A stretch of DNA of 64,000 nt from Procambarus clarkii (GCF_040958095.1 NC_091154.1:48340807-48404806), one strand, 5' to 3'; counted from the first letter of the stretch, positions 32,700-43,224 are shown. Made by a program: numbers and translations. Notes: generated by a model not told the origin, from the sequence alone.

Positions 32700-34440
32700 A
32701 TAAACTTAAAGGGAGAGGCATGAGGCCCGAAGACAGCATCTAGGACATCCTAGCTGACTTTACTTAAAGGTGAAGCATAAGTTAAACAATTGTAAACCAG
32801 TAAAGTAAAAACATGCAGCAAGGGCAATGTAAAATGCAGGACATTTGCTGAGGAAACTAAACATAAATGCAGGGCCAGAAGAAACTTAAAGCAAGAGGCA
32901 AGGGGCCCGATCCCGACAACTATCACATCCTAGCTGACTTTACATAATAACTTAAAGGCAAAGCAGAGGTTAAACAAACGAATGTAAAACCAGCAAAGAA
33001 ACTAGCAGCTTGACACTGCATAAAATTCATTAATAAATTAAGGAAACTTATGGAAAACAAGTCCATAAAAACTTAAAGCTAGAGGCCGGAGGCCTGTGAA
33101 CACAGCAGCTAGCATAACCTAGCTGACTTTACATAATAACTTAAAGGCAATAGCAAAAGTTAAACAAACAAATGTAAAACCAGCTAAAGAAAACATGCAG
33201 CTTGACACTGCATAAAATTCATTAATAAAGGAAAGTTATGGAAAACAAGTCCATGAAACAAAGCTAGGAGCCAGAGGCCTGAGACACTGCAGCTAGCCTA
33301 ACCTAGCCGACTTTACCTAATAACTTATAGGCAAGCAAAGTTACACAAACCTAAGTGTAAAACCTGCGAAAGAAAACATGCAGCTTGACACTGCATTAAA
33401 TTCAATAATAAATTAAGGAAACTTATGGAAAACACAAGTCCAAGAAAATTTAAAGCTAGAGGCCGGAGGCCTGAGACACAGCAGCTAGCATAACCTAGCT
33501 GACTTTACCTAATAACTTATAGGCAATGACCAAAAGTTAAAACAACCTAAATGTAAAACCAGCTAAAGAAACACGCAGCTTGACACTGCATAAAATTCAA
33601 TAATAAAATGAGGAAACTTATGGAAACAAATCCAGAAAACGAAGCTAGGGGCCAGAGGCCTGTGACACTGCAGCTAGCCTAACCTAGCTAACTTTACCTA
33701 CTAACTTAAAGGCAATGACCAGAAGTTAAAACAAACCTAAATTTAAATCCAGCTAAAGAAACATGCAGCTTAACACTGCATAAATTTCAGTAGTAAATTA
33801 AGGAAACTTGTGGGAAAACAAGTCCACGAAAACAAAGCTAGGGGCCAGAGGCCTGTGACACAGCAGCTTGCCTAACCTAGCTAACTTTACCTACTAACTT
33901 AAAGGCAATGACCAGAAGTTAAAACAAACCTAAATTTAAATCCAGCTAAAGAAACATGCAGCTTAACACTGCATAAATTTCAGTAGTAAATTAAGGAAAC
34001 TTGTGGGAAAACAGGTCCATGAAAACAAAGCTAGGGGCCAGAGGCCTGTGACACAGCAGCTAGCCTAACCTAGCTGACTTTCCCTAATAACTTAAAGGCA
34101 ATAAGCTAAAGTTAAATAAAACTAAATGTACAACCTGCAAAAGAAACAGGGAGCTTGACACTGCAATAAATTCGGGAATAAGTTAAGGAAACTTATGGAA
34201 AAACTAGTCCATTAAACTTAAAGCTGGTGGCCAGAGGCCTGTGACTCGGCAGCTAGCCTAACCTAGCTGACTTTACCTAATAACTTATAGGCAATAAGCA
34301 AAAGTTAAAACAGACCTGAATGAAAAGCCTGCAAAAGAAACATGCAGCTTGCCACCATTAAATTCATTAATAAATTAAGGAACTTATGAAAATACAAATC
34401 CATGAAAATTAAAGCTAGGGGCGAAAGCAAAGGTAAAATT
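32700..34440. repeat. About 190-bp tandem repeats, about eight copies
   Basis: Units marked by 'gcagcttgacactgca', 'ttaaggaaacttatgg', 'aagctagaggccggaggcc' and 'taacctagctgactttac' recur at about 190-bp steps, for example the first block near 33010, 33197, 33380, 33573, 33768, 33957, 34151 and 34341. Copies differ by perhaps 5-20 percent by eye. The 'agctgacttta' part also links this array to the 55-bp repeats near 30000. Confidence 0.85.
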
Positions 34441-34996
34441 ACAGTAAATATTGTAGCGTGAGGAAACACACCCTGACTAACAGTCAGACTGTAAGGAAGG
34501 ACATATAAAGAACGTAAATAATAAATAACGGCATAACAGAAGTCGCCCAACAGCATACCTCACGTCGACTGGGTGGGGAGCTTAAGGACAGGGCTGAGCA
34601 GATGGGGAAGGAGAGGGTAGGGGTGGACAGGCCTCCTCCCGAGGGTGGTTCAAATAACAGCCACCTACTGGAGAAAAACCCAGTGCCCCATAACACCGAG
34701 GGTCACCTTCCCCTCTAGGACCACTGCACCTGCATTTGGTCACCAACGCTGAACCAACAGGCGTGCTTCAGGGCGCGCGCGCCAACAAAGAGACAAACAC
34801 TGGTCTGACGCGCCAACACAAACACTGGTCCCGCGCGCCAACAAAACACAAAAACTACCTTAAATGTTGAGAAGGGCAGGACGCCCCTAACGGGTCGCTC
34901 CGAGTCGTTGTCGCGAGGAACTGTTGTAGGGTCCATGCTGTGAGAACAGTTGAGCGGGCTAAACTTCTGTGTTTACGACTCGCTGAGCAGCAGTGA
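34441..34996. other. Interior of split-direct-repeat element, next to A1
   Basis: Mixed sequence without a recognised gene. A short imperfect repeat with 'gcgcgccaacaaa' and 'aacactggt' occurs at 34776-34850. Confidence 0.4.
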
Positions 34997-35162
34997 GTTT
35001 TGCGAGGGCAGCGGCGAGGGCAGGCGGAGTGAGGCGGAGCCCCGTTGTGCGCCCGTATTTATACGGCCCCAAACTGCCCGCGCAACGCCGCGGGACGCGC
35101 TGCGCAATTGTTTCTTTCTCCCCCGCCAGAAACATCCCCGCTTGTGTTGCAAGCAGTGACCA
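34997..35162 (-). repeat. A1 repeat of the split-direct-repeat element
   Basis: First copy of A at the 5' end of the element. It carries the TATA-like GTATAAATAC (35055-35064, minus) and could be the promoter of the genomic RNA. Confidence 0.8.
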
Positions 35163-35318
35163 TTTATTGTTGACGCAGGGAGGGTCGGTACTCCCCCCGG
35201 TAGCCCCTAAGGGGGAGACAGCCGCATTATTCCTGTTGCTAGCTTGGCTGGTTGGGGTCATCCTGATAGGTGTGCTATCATTCTTTACGGCCTTGCCGAG
35301 CTTAGAATTGTTTAGCAT
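35163..35318 (-). pseudogene. LINE-A ORF1, N-terminal part
   Basis: Minus-strand frame from ATG 35318 (MLNNSKLGKAV) to the edge of the YR element at 35163 (PPCVNN). An in-frame stop lies upstream, just beyond 35400, and no earlier ATG is present, so this start is favoured. The reading frame is in phase with the piece that ends at 26111, which shows that the two pieces were one ORF before the insertion. Confidence 0.75.
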
Positions 35319-35592
35319 GGTAGCAGCAGAGATGTATGCAGCAGATGGGGTAGACTTGTTGATATATGGCAGCAGCAAACGTCAGGTTAGCTTCCTCCAG
35401 GGAGCAACACTAATGAGGTCGAGATGAGGTAGTAGGTTAGGTTTTGTCGAATATTTCGGTCACATTTAGGTCACTGGGTACTTAGCTGCCTTCTGGGGTT
35501 GTTACATCATGTTAGGGATGTTGTGGGCTCAAGGAGCAGCTGATAAAGTTGGAGGGGGAGCAGGGTCGTCAGGAGCGGATGAGCGTTCGAGC
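35319..35592 (-). other. 5' untranslated region of LINE-A
   Basis: About 270 bp between the LINE-A 5' edge and the ORF1 ATG. No TATA box is evident, as expected for internal-promoter LINEs. The GTCATT duplication directly follows its outer edge. Confidence 0.6.
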
Positions 35593-35782
35593 GTCATTAG
35601 TTGAAAGTGAGAGTTCAGAGAGGGGTGGAGGGAGAGGTGTAGATAGGTAGAAGTAGAAGAGTAGATAGTAGAAGTAGATAGTAGAAGACGAAATGCTGCC
35701 ACCATCCATTCATGATCATTACATACAAGACAAGGAATGGAACTTGTCTGTATCACAATATTCACCAAAGATGTTATCAAGA

Positions 35783-37491
35783 TCTCCAAACCTTTCCAGA
35801 TATTCTAAAAAAAGCGAGAGTAACGCCTGTCCACAAATGTGGTGATCTCACAGATGTTAACAACTACAGACCTATATCAATCCTGCCAAACTTGTCAAAA
35901 ATTTTTGAAAAACTAATCTATAAGCAGCTTTACTCATATCTAGCCAAACTCAATATACTTAGCCCTTGCCAATATGGCTTCAGGCCCAAAAAAGCACTAA
36001 CGATGCACTTATTAGTATGCTTAACTCGATTCATACAGCTCTAGATAAAAATGAGTTCCCTGTTGGGTTATTTGTGGACCTGCGTAAAGCTTTCGATACT
36101 GTCAACCACCAAAACCTTCTTCTTAAATTACATCATTATGGTGTCAGAGGACACTCCCTACAATACCTCAAATCCTACCTTACTGACAGGCTCCAATGTG
36201 TTTCTGTGAATAATACAATTTCGCCCACCCTACCCATCAACATTGGTGTTCCCCAGGGCAGCATACTTGGCCCTCTCCTCTTTCTCATCTACATTAATGA
36301 CCTTCCAAATGCCTCCCAACACCTCAAACCAATCCTATTTGCTGACGACACAACCTTCATTTACTCCAGTCCTGATCCCCTTGCTCTAAATGCCACAGTA
36401 AATACTGAGCTAAATAAAGTCCATCTGTGGCTAACTGCCAACAAACTCACCCTTAACATTGACAAAACTTTCTATATTCTGTTTGGCAATAAATCCTCTA
36501 ATCAAATAAATCTCAAAATAAACAATACCCAAATTTGTAACAAATTAGATGGCAAATTTCTTGGCATTCTCATTGACCACAAGCTGAATTTCCAGGGACA
36601 CATTCTAAACATATCAAAAAAAGTTTCAAAAACTGTGGGCATTCTTTCTAAGATCAGATATTATGTACCACGCCCTGCCCTGGTGACTCTCTATTACTCC
36701 CTTATCTATCCATATCTCAACTATGGTATTTGTGCTTGGGGCTCTACTACCCAAAATCACTTACGTCCTCTAATTACTCAACACAAAGCTGCTATTAGGA
36801 CAATATCCAATTCTGGCCCCAGACATCACTCGGTACCCCTATTCAAATCCCTGAATATGTTAGACATTAAGTCACTGCACATTCTCTCATGTGTACTATA
36901 CATATAGAATACGCTAAATTGTAATGCCAATCCTGATCTCAAAAGCTTCATAGAAGGTTGTAACAGAACCCATGAGCACCACACCAGAAATAAATACAGT
37001 TTTGATATTCCTAGAGTACGACTTAATCAAACCAGAAATGCTCTACAAATCAAGGGGCCCAGGATGTGGAATGACCTTCCCAACCATGTTAAAGACAGTA
37101 CCTCTCTCAACCAGTTTAAGTTAAAAACGAAGCTATACCTAATAAATTCCCTGTAACCTACCTTACCTCTCTATTGTCAACCCATGTATGTTTTTTTTTT
37201 TTTTTGTTTTACAATTCAACGCTGTTTTAATGTAATTTTCTGAAATAATTTGTAATTGTATTTGTGATGTTTTTTCAACAATGTTCCCCCCTCTTTTACC
37301 TCTATTTTTATTTGTACTCAACGCATTTTTTTCTTTTTACCCATTAGTTTTAAGCTTTAGTCAGTAGTGTTTTTTCCTGCCCGAAACGCTTTGCGTAATA
37401 GTGGCTTTAGGCATTGTATGTACTAGCTCTTTCTATAAAGCCAACAAACTTTGTAAAATCTCTTTATGTATGTACCTTTGCCTAAATAAAA

Positions 37492-37521
<30 letters not shown>
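35783..37521 (+). mobile_element. LINE-B copy in the 5' LTR of LTR-X
   Basis: 5'-truncated LINE in plus orientation ending in (ATT)n at 37491-37521. AAGA occurs at 35779-35782 and 37522-37525. The empty site 'ttatcaagagatcatt' is seen in the other LTR near 16207-16222. It has the usual LINE-B 3' region with 'cctgcccgaaacgctttgcg' near 37376. Confidence 0.9.
35790..37156 (+). pseudogene. LINE-B reverse transcriptase with two lesions
   Basis: RT from just before 'VTPVHKCGD' to the C-terminal NQFKLKTKLYLINS-type end. The frame changes near 35985 (GFRPKKALT against the intact GFRPKKSTNDAL), where one base is missing. A TAG at 36907-36909 after 'LSCVLYI' stops the second frame. Motifs VDLRKAFDTVN, GVPQGSILGP and FADDTTFIY are kept. 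Compared with the copies at 16595 and 40334 it is very similar over the shared part. Confidence 0.85.
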
Positions 37522-37523
<2 letters not shown>

Positions 37524-37728
37524 GAGATCATTATTAGTATGGTCCCATCTTTATCATGTACTCATTCTAAACCATGAAACCAGTAACCACAGAGGCTTTC
37601 TCACCTCAACTCAAAATCTCTAGGGAACAAAATAAAGACCATTTAAATAATAAATTCAACAATTATATTTTTCATGATAAATATCATAACTTAAGCAATC
37701 CAATTAAAATGTTAAAGATTAATATTCA

Positions 37729-37839
<111 letters not shown>

Positions 37840-38384
37840 AAGTGAGTCATCCTCCAAGAATCTGAGAACACTACAACTGACTGCCCCTGATCTTCACACA
37901 ACACTTGTAAAACACGATCAAGTCACCTTACTGCTCAACTCACCAAGTGTGTGCCTATAGCTGGATAGAGAGGGGGGGGTCTGTAGTTGACGGAGACTCC
38001 CGCCCTGCCGGCCGACAGCCTCCCTGCTAGGGCCGTCTGCTCTGCTGGCTCGTCTGCTGTTCTCTTAATGCTTAATGCTCTCGAATTGGCAGTTCTCCGA
38101 GTATTTATTGGGGAACCTAGTAGCTAACTCCGCCCACAAGTAGATAGCCTCCGGCTCTCTACCAAGCCACTCCTTAAACATCGGCATGTTTGAAGGCTAC
38201 CAGGCTCCAATTAAGAGATTAGTAGAAGTAAGGTGAAATTCTCATGATCTGACCTCAGGTCACTTGAGGTCATTAACGCTTTGAGGTGTGAGATCTCAGG
38301 CCGACAACCTGGCGCCTTTCTCAAATCCCTGTCTGTGACTCATGTACTATATATATATTTTAAATCAACTAAGCCAAACACTTT

Positions 38385-38645
38385 AATTGTATTTGTGCTG
38401 CTTTTTCAACAATGTTCCCCCCTCTTTTACCTCTATTTTTTATATGTACTCATCACATCTTTTCTTTTTACCCATTAGTTTTAAGCTGTAGTCATTAATG
38501 TTTTTCCTGCCCGAAACGCTTTGCGTAATAGTGGCTTTAGGCATTGTATGTACTAGCTCTATCTATAAAGCCAACAAACTTTGTAAATCTCTTTATGTAT
38601 GTACCTTACCTAAATAAAGATTATTATTATTATTATTATTATTAT
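38385..38645 (+). mobile_element. LINE-B 3' tail inserted 13 bp from the end of the LTR-X 5' LTR
   Basis: This matches 41387-41641 apparently without a difference and interrupts 'aacactttt/acagtgttaca', which is continuous at 18780-18798. It ends in (ATT)n. Only about 260 bp of 3' untranslated sequence was copied. Confidence 0.85.
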
Positions 38646-38658
38646 TTACAGTGTTACA

Positions 38659-38890
38659 CTGTGACATTAAATATTCCGTGTCCAATTTATTTACTTCCCT
38701 GTTTTTGTGTGTGTTTTTTTTTTTTTTCTTTCAGAGAATTCCTTTGTATTTTTCTTGCAGAGAAATTGTTGTTTTTGATTGATTTTTTTTTGTCATATAT
38801 TTTTTTTCTTTTTATTCTCTGTATACTCTTACAAAAAAAATGACTACTATTCTAGTAGTCACATTTTTTTTTCTCTGAAGGGGGGAGGAG
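38659..38890 (+). other. 3' untranslated region and polypurine tract of the Gmr1-like element, right part
   Basis: It starts with the CTGT duplication made by LTR-X. It is T-rich and has a hairpin 'gactactattctagtagtc' (38841-38860). It ends with the polypurine tract AAGGGGGGAGGAG (38878-38890) directly before the LTR at 38891. This proves that it belongs to the element whose pol ends at 15594. Confidence 0.85.
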
Positions 38891-39318
38891 TGTTACGACC
38901 CTGGGTTCTTCAGTGGACACCAGAGGTCATAATTGAGTTATTAAACTTTCCTATAGTATAGCTGAACGCAACCCTATGCGTCATTGTTTGTATCTTCCCT
39001 GCCAGACGTAAGACTATTCTTGTTTCTCAAAGAGCATTTAAAGACTGAGCTGGGGGTTGATTATTAAATAATAACATAGGCTCCAACTATGTTTAATAAT
39101 ACTCTAATCATTTGTAAAGTAAACCTGAGTAAACTTGGTATAGGGCCACGGTATGATTAGTTGAGCAGTCTGCCGGCAACGAGCCAGCTGGCTGGAGGCT
39201 GATCTGGACTGAAGCGGTCTTCTCTGGTTGCTGGCTGTGGTGAAAGGAACTCCCTCCTATCCTTCCTCTTCGTTTCCTTATTTCTGTGTCTTGTTCAAGA
39301 TAAGTATATTGAGCACAG
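38891..39318 (+). mobile_element. 3' LTR of the Gmr1-like element, truncated
   Basis: It begins TGTTACGACCCTGGG and follows the LTR at 8701 to 'agtatattgagcacag' (39318), where unrelated GC-rich sequence starts. The remaining 540 bp or so of the LTR are absent, so the far edge and target duplication of the element are lost. Confidence 0.8.
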
Positions 39319-40103
39319 GAGCAAAACAGCAGGGGACGGGGAGGCACTCGGCTAAGCCCAACCTGACGTCGAGGCAGCCCCTAGGCAAAGAAGCCTCAGG
39401 GCCTGCCGACCGGGACACCGCCGCCAGGCGTGGGCGTCTCCAGCCCGTGGGCGTGAGGTAGGCCCCCACAAGCGGGCACGCCCGGGTACGACATGAATGC
39501 AGACAGACCCCTGCCCCGGGGAAGGCCACGCTGCTAATCCGCGTGGCCTTCAATCCTTCGTGGCCTTAGCACCCAAGAGGGACAGGAAGGAAGCGAGACA
39601 CAACCCAGGGCAAGCGCTCCTCTGAGCGCCAAGGCACGAGGGCGACACCGACCAGGCATGGGCCCCAAAGGTCGGGCCCAAGAACATAGGACCACTGCAA
39701 CCTGGCCTCGTGGAGCCCCCACCAAGGGCCTACCTTGAGGTGCTTCCGGGGCTTAGCATCCCCGCGGCCCGGTCGTCGACCAAGCCTCCTGGTGGCCGGA
39801 CTGATCGACCAGGCTGTTGGACGCGGCTGTTCGCAGCCTGACGTATGAGTCACAGCCTGGTTGATCAGGAATCCTTTGGAGGCCGCCAGCTTAATACTTC
39901 CAGAACTGACTACGGAAGGCGCACAAGGTACACCATTGATGAACAAGGAAAAGGGATGGAGCCAGAGGGCAGACTACTGCACCCATGAGGTCGACACACA
40001 TTCCTAGTTACAGCGGCCAGCCGCCGCGTTTACCCTTCGGGGTTGGGGGTTCCGCGCCGCTGGCCCTCGCGGGATTGGGGGTGCTCCGCCGGAACCCCCA
40101 AAG
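39319..40103. repeat. GC-rich unclassified repeat, interrupted by a LINE end
   Basis: Sharp change in base composition against its neighbours. It has palindromic patches such as 'gcgtggcc' with 'ggccacgc', and a 'gggttgggggttcc' / 'ggaacccccaa' inverted pair (40049-40102). No gene is readable. It could be the end of a GC-rich DIRS-order element, like the one at 57222, but this is a guess. Confidence 0.35.
39733..39881 (-). mobile_element. LINE 3' end fragment
   Basis: It matches the fragment at 6120-6270 closely (ccttgaggtgcttcc, gcggcccggtcgtcgacc, ggttgatcagg blocks). Minus orientation, strongly 5'-truncated, inserted in the GC-rich repeat. Confidence 0.7.
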
Positions 40104-40310
40104 TGATAAGCCTGCAGATAACTAAGAAATATTCCCATGAATTGTAATTAGTGTAATTAAATTAATGCAACTTTCATTTACTACCTATGGATGTAGTTAT
40201 TAATTGTAATTGATTTCTACTTTATCATTAAGGATTATTCATTATAATTATTCCTTAATACTTTATTGTTATGCACTAGTCAATAATTATTTATCATTCA
40301 GGCTATTTAG
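40104..40310. other. AT-rich stretch without a recognisable feature
   Basis: AT-rich sequence with short ATTA-type repeats. Nothing coding or repetitive was recognised. Confidence 0.5.
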
Positions 40311-41641
40311 CTGACAGGCTCCAATGTGTTTCTGTGAATAATACAATTTCTCCCACACTACCCATCAACATTGGTGTTCCCCAGGGCAGCATACTTGGCC
40401 CTCTCCTCTTTCTCATCTACATTAATGACCTTCCAAATGCCTCCCAACACCTCAAACCAATTCTATTTGCTGATGACACAACCTTCATTTACTCCAGTCC
40501 TGATCCCCTTGCTCTAAATGCCACAGTAAATACTGAGCTTAATAAAGTCCATCTGTGGCTAACTGCCAACAAACTCACCCTTAACATTGACAAAACTTTC
40601 TATATTCTGTTTGGCAATAAATCCTCTAATCAAATAAATCTCAAAATAAACAATACCCAAATTTGTAACAAATTAGATGGCAAATTCCTTGGCATTCTCA
40701 TTGACCACAAGCTGAATTTCCAGGGACACATTCTAAACATATCAAAAAAAGTTTCAAAAACTGTGGGCATTCTTTCTAAGATCAGATATTATGTACCACG
40801 CCCTGCCCTGGTGACTCTCTATTACTCCCTTATCTATCCATATCTCAACTATGGTATTTGTGCTTGGGGCTCTACTACCCAAAATCACTTACGTCCTCTA
40901 GTTACTCAACACAAAGCTGCTATTAGGACAATATCCAATTCTGGCCCCAGACATCACTCGGTACCCCTACTCAAATCTCTGAATATGTTAGACATTAAGT
41001 CACTGCACATTCTCTCATGTGTATTATACATATATAAAACGCTAAACTATAATGCCAATCCTGATCTCAAAAGCTTCATAGAAGGTTGTAACAGAACCCA
41101 TGAGCACCACACCAGAAATAAATACAGTTTTGATATTCCTAGAGTACGACTAAATCAAACCAGAATTAATGCTCTACAAATCAAGGGGCCCAGAATGTGG
41201 AATGACCTTCCCAACCATGTTAAAGACTGTACCTCTCTCAACCAGTTTAAGTTAAAAACGAAGCTATACCTAATAAATTCCATGTAACCCACCTTACCCC
41301 CCTGTTGTCAACCCATGTATATTTTTTGTTTTTTTGTTTTTCAAATCAACGCTGTTTGAATGTAATTTTCTGTAATAATTTGTAATTGTATTTGTGCTGC
41401 TTTTTCAACAATGTTCCCCCCTCTTTTACCTCTATTTTTTATATGTACTCATCACATCTTTTCTTTTTACCCATTAGTTTTAAGCTGTAGTCATTAATGT
41501 TTTTCCTGCCCGAAACGCTTTGCGTAATAGTGGCTTTAGGCATTGTATGTACTAGCTCTATCTATAAAGCCAACAAACTTTGTAAATCTCTTTATGTATG
41601 TACCTTACCTAAATAAAGATTATTATTATTATTATTATTAT
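40311..41641 (+). mobile_element. LINE-B copy, 5'-truncated
   Basis: It starts inside the RT (at the 'TDRLQ' segment) and runs through the C-terminus, 3' untranslated region and (ATT)n tail. The open frame 40334-41287 encodes GVPQGSILGP, FADDTTFIY and the C-terminal block NQFKLKTKLYLINSM. It holds a three-base insertion near 41163 (extra Ile, QTRINALQI) relative to other copies. It has no ATG at its 5' end and is not a functional enzyme. Confidence 0.85.
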
Positions 41642-41816
41642 TCATCCTAATTAGCTATTCGATTCATTAAAAATAATTGCTTATCATTATACTATTTATT
41701 ATTATTTATTATATAATAATAATTAATTTATTATTTATTAATTTATTATATATTAATTTATTATTTACCATTATAAAATAAACAAGTCCCCAATCTGAGC
41801 ACGTTTTCTTCCAACC
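41642..41816. other. AT-rich low-complexity sequence
   Basis: TTATTATTTATTA-type runs follow the LINE-B tail. No feature. Confidence 0.6.
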
Positions 41817-42275
41817 TCAGAAAACAGTGCTATAAGTTGTGTTCTTGTCTATGTCCGATATGAGGATGAGAAAAAGTACTGGAGCAAGCACAGTACCCTG
41901 GGGAACTGAGCTCTTCACGGTTGCTGGGCTGGGTTTTATTTTGTTGAACCCAATGTTGACACATTGGGTTCTGTTGGTCAGGAAATTGTAGATCCATCTG
42001 CCTTTTTTTCCGGTAATTCCTTTTGAACGCATTTTATGTGCAATAACGCCATGATCACATTTATCAAAAGCTTTTGCGAAATCTGTGTAAATTACATCAG
42101 CGTTTTGTTTGTCTTCCATAGCATCTAATGCCATATCATAGTGGTCCAGCAACTGCGAAAGGCAAGAGCGCCCTGTTCTGAAACCGTGTTGTCCGGGGTT
42201 ATGGAGATGCTGTGATTCCATGTATTTTGTGATCTTACTTCTTAGCACTCTCTCAAAAATTTGCTGCAACTGGAA
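41817..42275 (-). pseudogene. Non-LTR reverse transcriptase fragment
   Basis: About 150 codons of RT: IFERVLRSKITKYM, HGFRTGRSCLSQLL, IYTDFAKAFDKCDH, SVPQGTVLAPVLFLI. The catalytic aspartate of palm motif A is present; the YADD motif is missing because the fragment ends first. It is a different family from LINE-A and LINE-B. Both ends are cut, and the RNase H piece upstream on the same strand belongs after an RT, so this is a rearranged junction. Confidence 0.75.
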
Positions 42276-42289
42276 CTGGAAATCGCTGG

Positions 42290-42780
42290 AACATTGGTTA
42301 TAGAATTGTCTCTAAATTCACGTATCTTTTCGCACTCCATCACATAGTGACAGAGGGTGTGCGAATAATTTTGTTGACACAGTTTACATTTGGTCGGGTC
42401 TACATCAGCAGATAATGAGAATCCCAGAGATACTTGTAACCGAGTCTAAGCCGAGCAGTAGTAACATCTAGAAGTCTGCTGATTTTATTGGATGATCCAT
42501 AGATGTGTGGCTCCACCCGCATTCGGAGGCCAACATGAGATGGAGACCACATGAAATGGACTCTTGTTACCATCCTTAATAATTTTGTTGTATTTGTGTC
42601 TAGCTTCGGACACGAGCATGTTACAGTTATGTCTTAATGAGTTGAGAGCATTTAAGGATGATAAGGAGTCACTTACAATTAATGTATCAAGTTTGGAGAC
42701 TTGTACACATTTCAGTGCAAGGATCAAGGCAAATAGGCAAAAAAAAATCGTCTCGTATTCGATTTAACTTGTATCCCATC
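42290..42780 (-). pseudogene. RNase H C-terminal fragment of a LINE with zinc knuckle
   Basis: Minus-strand reading gives a 'LIVSDSLSSLNALNSL' segment (RNase H, HTDS-like motif), then a WSPSHVGL-like segment after a frame change near 42545, and a CKLC...H...EC knuckle near 42340-42400. The order fits the end of an RNase H-bearing LINE ORF2. It is frameshifted. The downstream neighbour is the RT piece at 41817-42275, in an order opposite to one single element. Confidence 0.6.
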
Positions 42781-43224
42781 CACCAGGAGAGAACTAATTC
42801 CTTCAAAAAGTATATAATCGTATGATATTATGTTAAAAAAAAATCATTACAAGTACATTCCTTAACTGGAAAAGATGAGCAAAAATATAACTGATAAACG
42901 TAAAACGCGTAAAGAAACTTATAAGCAAAAATAAGAAGTAAAAAAAAATAAAGATTTGGAATTAGAAAAAATATTGGAACGCTCCTATGAGCATCAGGCG
43001 CCATTTTGTCATCACCAACTGGTGAGTGTCCAAACAAGAGCATAAAACCTTGACACAAACTGCACCACTCATAAAGAAGAAGCACCATAATTGACCGCCA
43101 AGTGCTCCCATCAAGTCTAACTCTAAGACACAACACTCAAAACTTGACGCGTCTCCCAACATCACCACTCGGGCGGTCTTTCGGGGAGAAAACCTTTACA
43201 CACACTGTACCTATCATAAAGACG
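42781..43224. other. Region upstream of the zinc-finger ORF
   Basis: No open frame of interest. It may hold the promoter or 5' untranslated region of the zinc-finger gene. A GTGAGT donor-like site occurs at 43021-43026, but I cannot show that it is used. The zinc-finger frame is open back to about 43102, without an ATG before 43225. Confidence 0.35.

Larger units (their letters stand above)
26121..35162 (-). mobile_element. Split-direct-repeat (Ngaro/PAT-like) tyrosine-recombinase retroelement, degenerate
   Basis: On the minus strand the order is: A1 (35162-34997), internal 7.3 kb, B1 (27670-27028), A2 (27022-26857), a 93-bp spacer, B2 (26763-26121). A1=A2 (166 bp) and B1=B2 (643 bp) look identical by eye. 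This A1-internal-B1-A2-B2 plan is the split direct repeat known from PAT and Ngaro elements of the DIRS order, and it is not an LTR pair. A tyrosine-recombinase-like remnant lies next to B1, where the YR gene is expected. No RT or gag is readable; the interior is mostly tandem repeats. It sits in frame inside LINE-A ORF1, with A-rich target sequence on both sides and no clear duplication. Confidence 0.65.
21311..35592 (-). mobile_element. LINE-A: long CR1/Jockey-type LINE, ORF1 split by a YR element
   Basis: Minus-strand LINE with its 3' end at the left ((TTTA)n at 21311-21332) and 5' end at 35592. GTCATT flanks it at 21305-21310 and 35593-35598, and the empty site is visible in the other LTR of LTR-X near 16037. 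It carries ORF1, a spacer of about 460 bp, ORF2 and a 3' untranslated region. The 3' region shares a 'tgcccgaaacgct' block with LINE-B. Without the inserted YR element (26121-35162) it is about 5.2 kb, close to full length for this group. Confidence 0.85.

Noticed and set aside
34993-35427. Plus-strand frame of 144 codons across A1 and LINE-A 5' end
   Set aside because: It crosses the boundary between two elements and runs opposite to the real ORF1.
43102-43224. N-terminal extension of the zinc-finger protein
   Set aside because: It would need a GTG start; the first ATG is at 43225, directly before the first finger.
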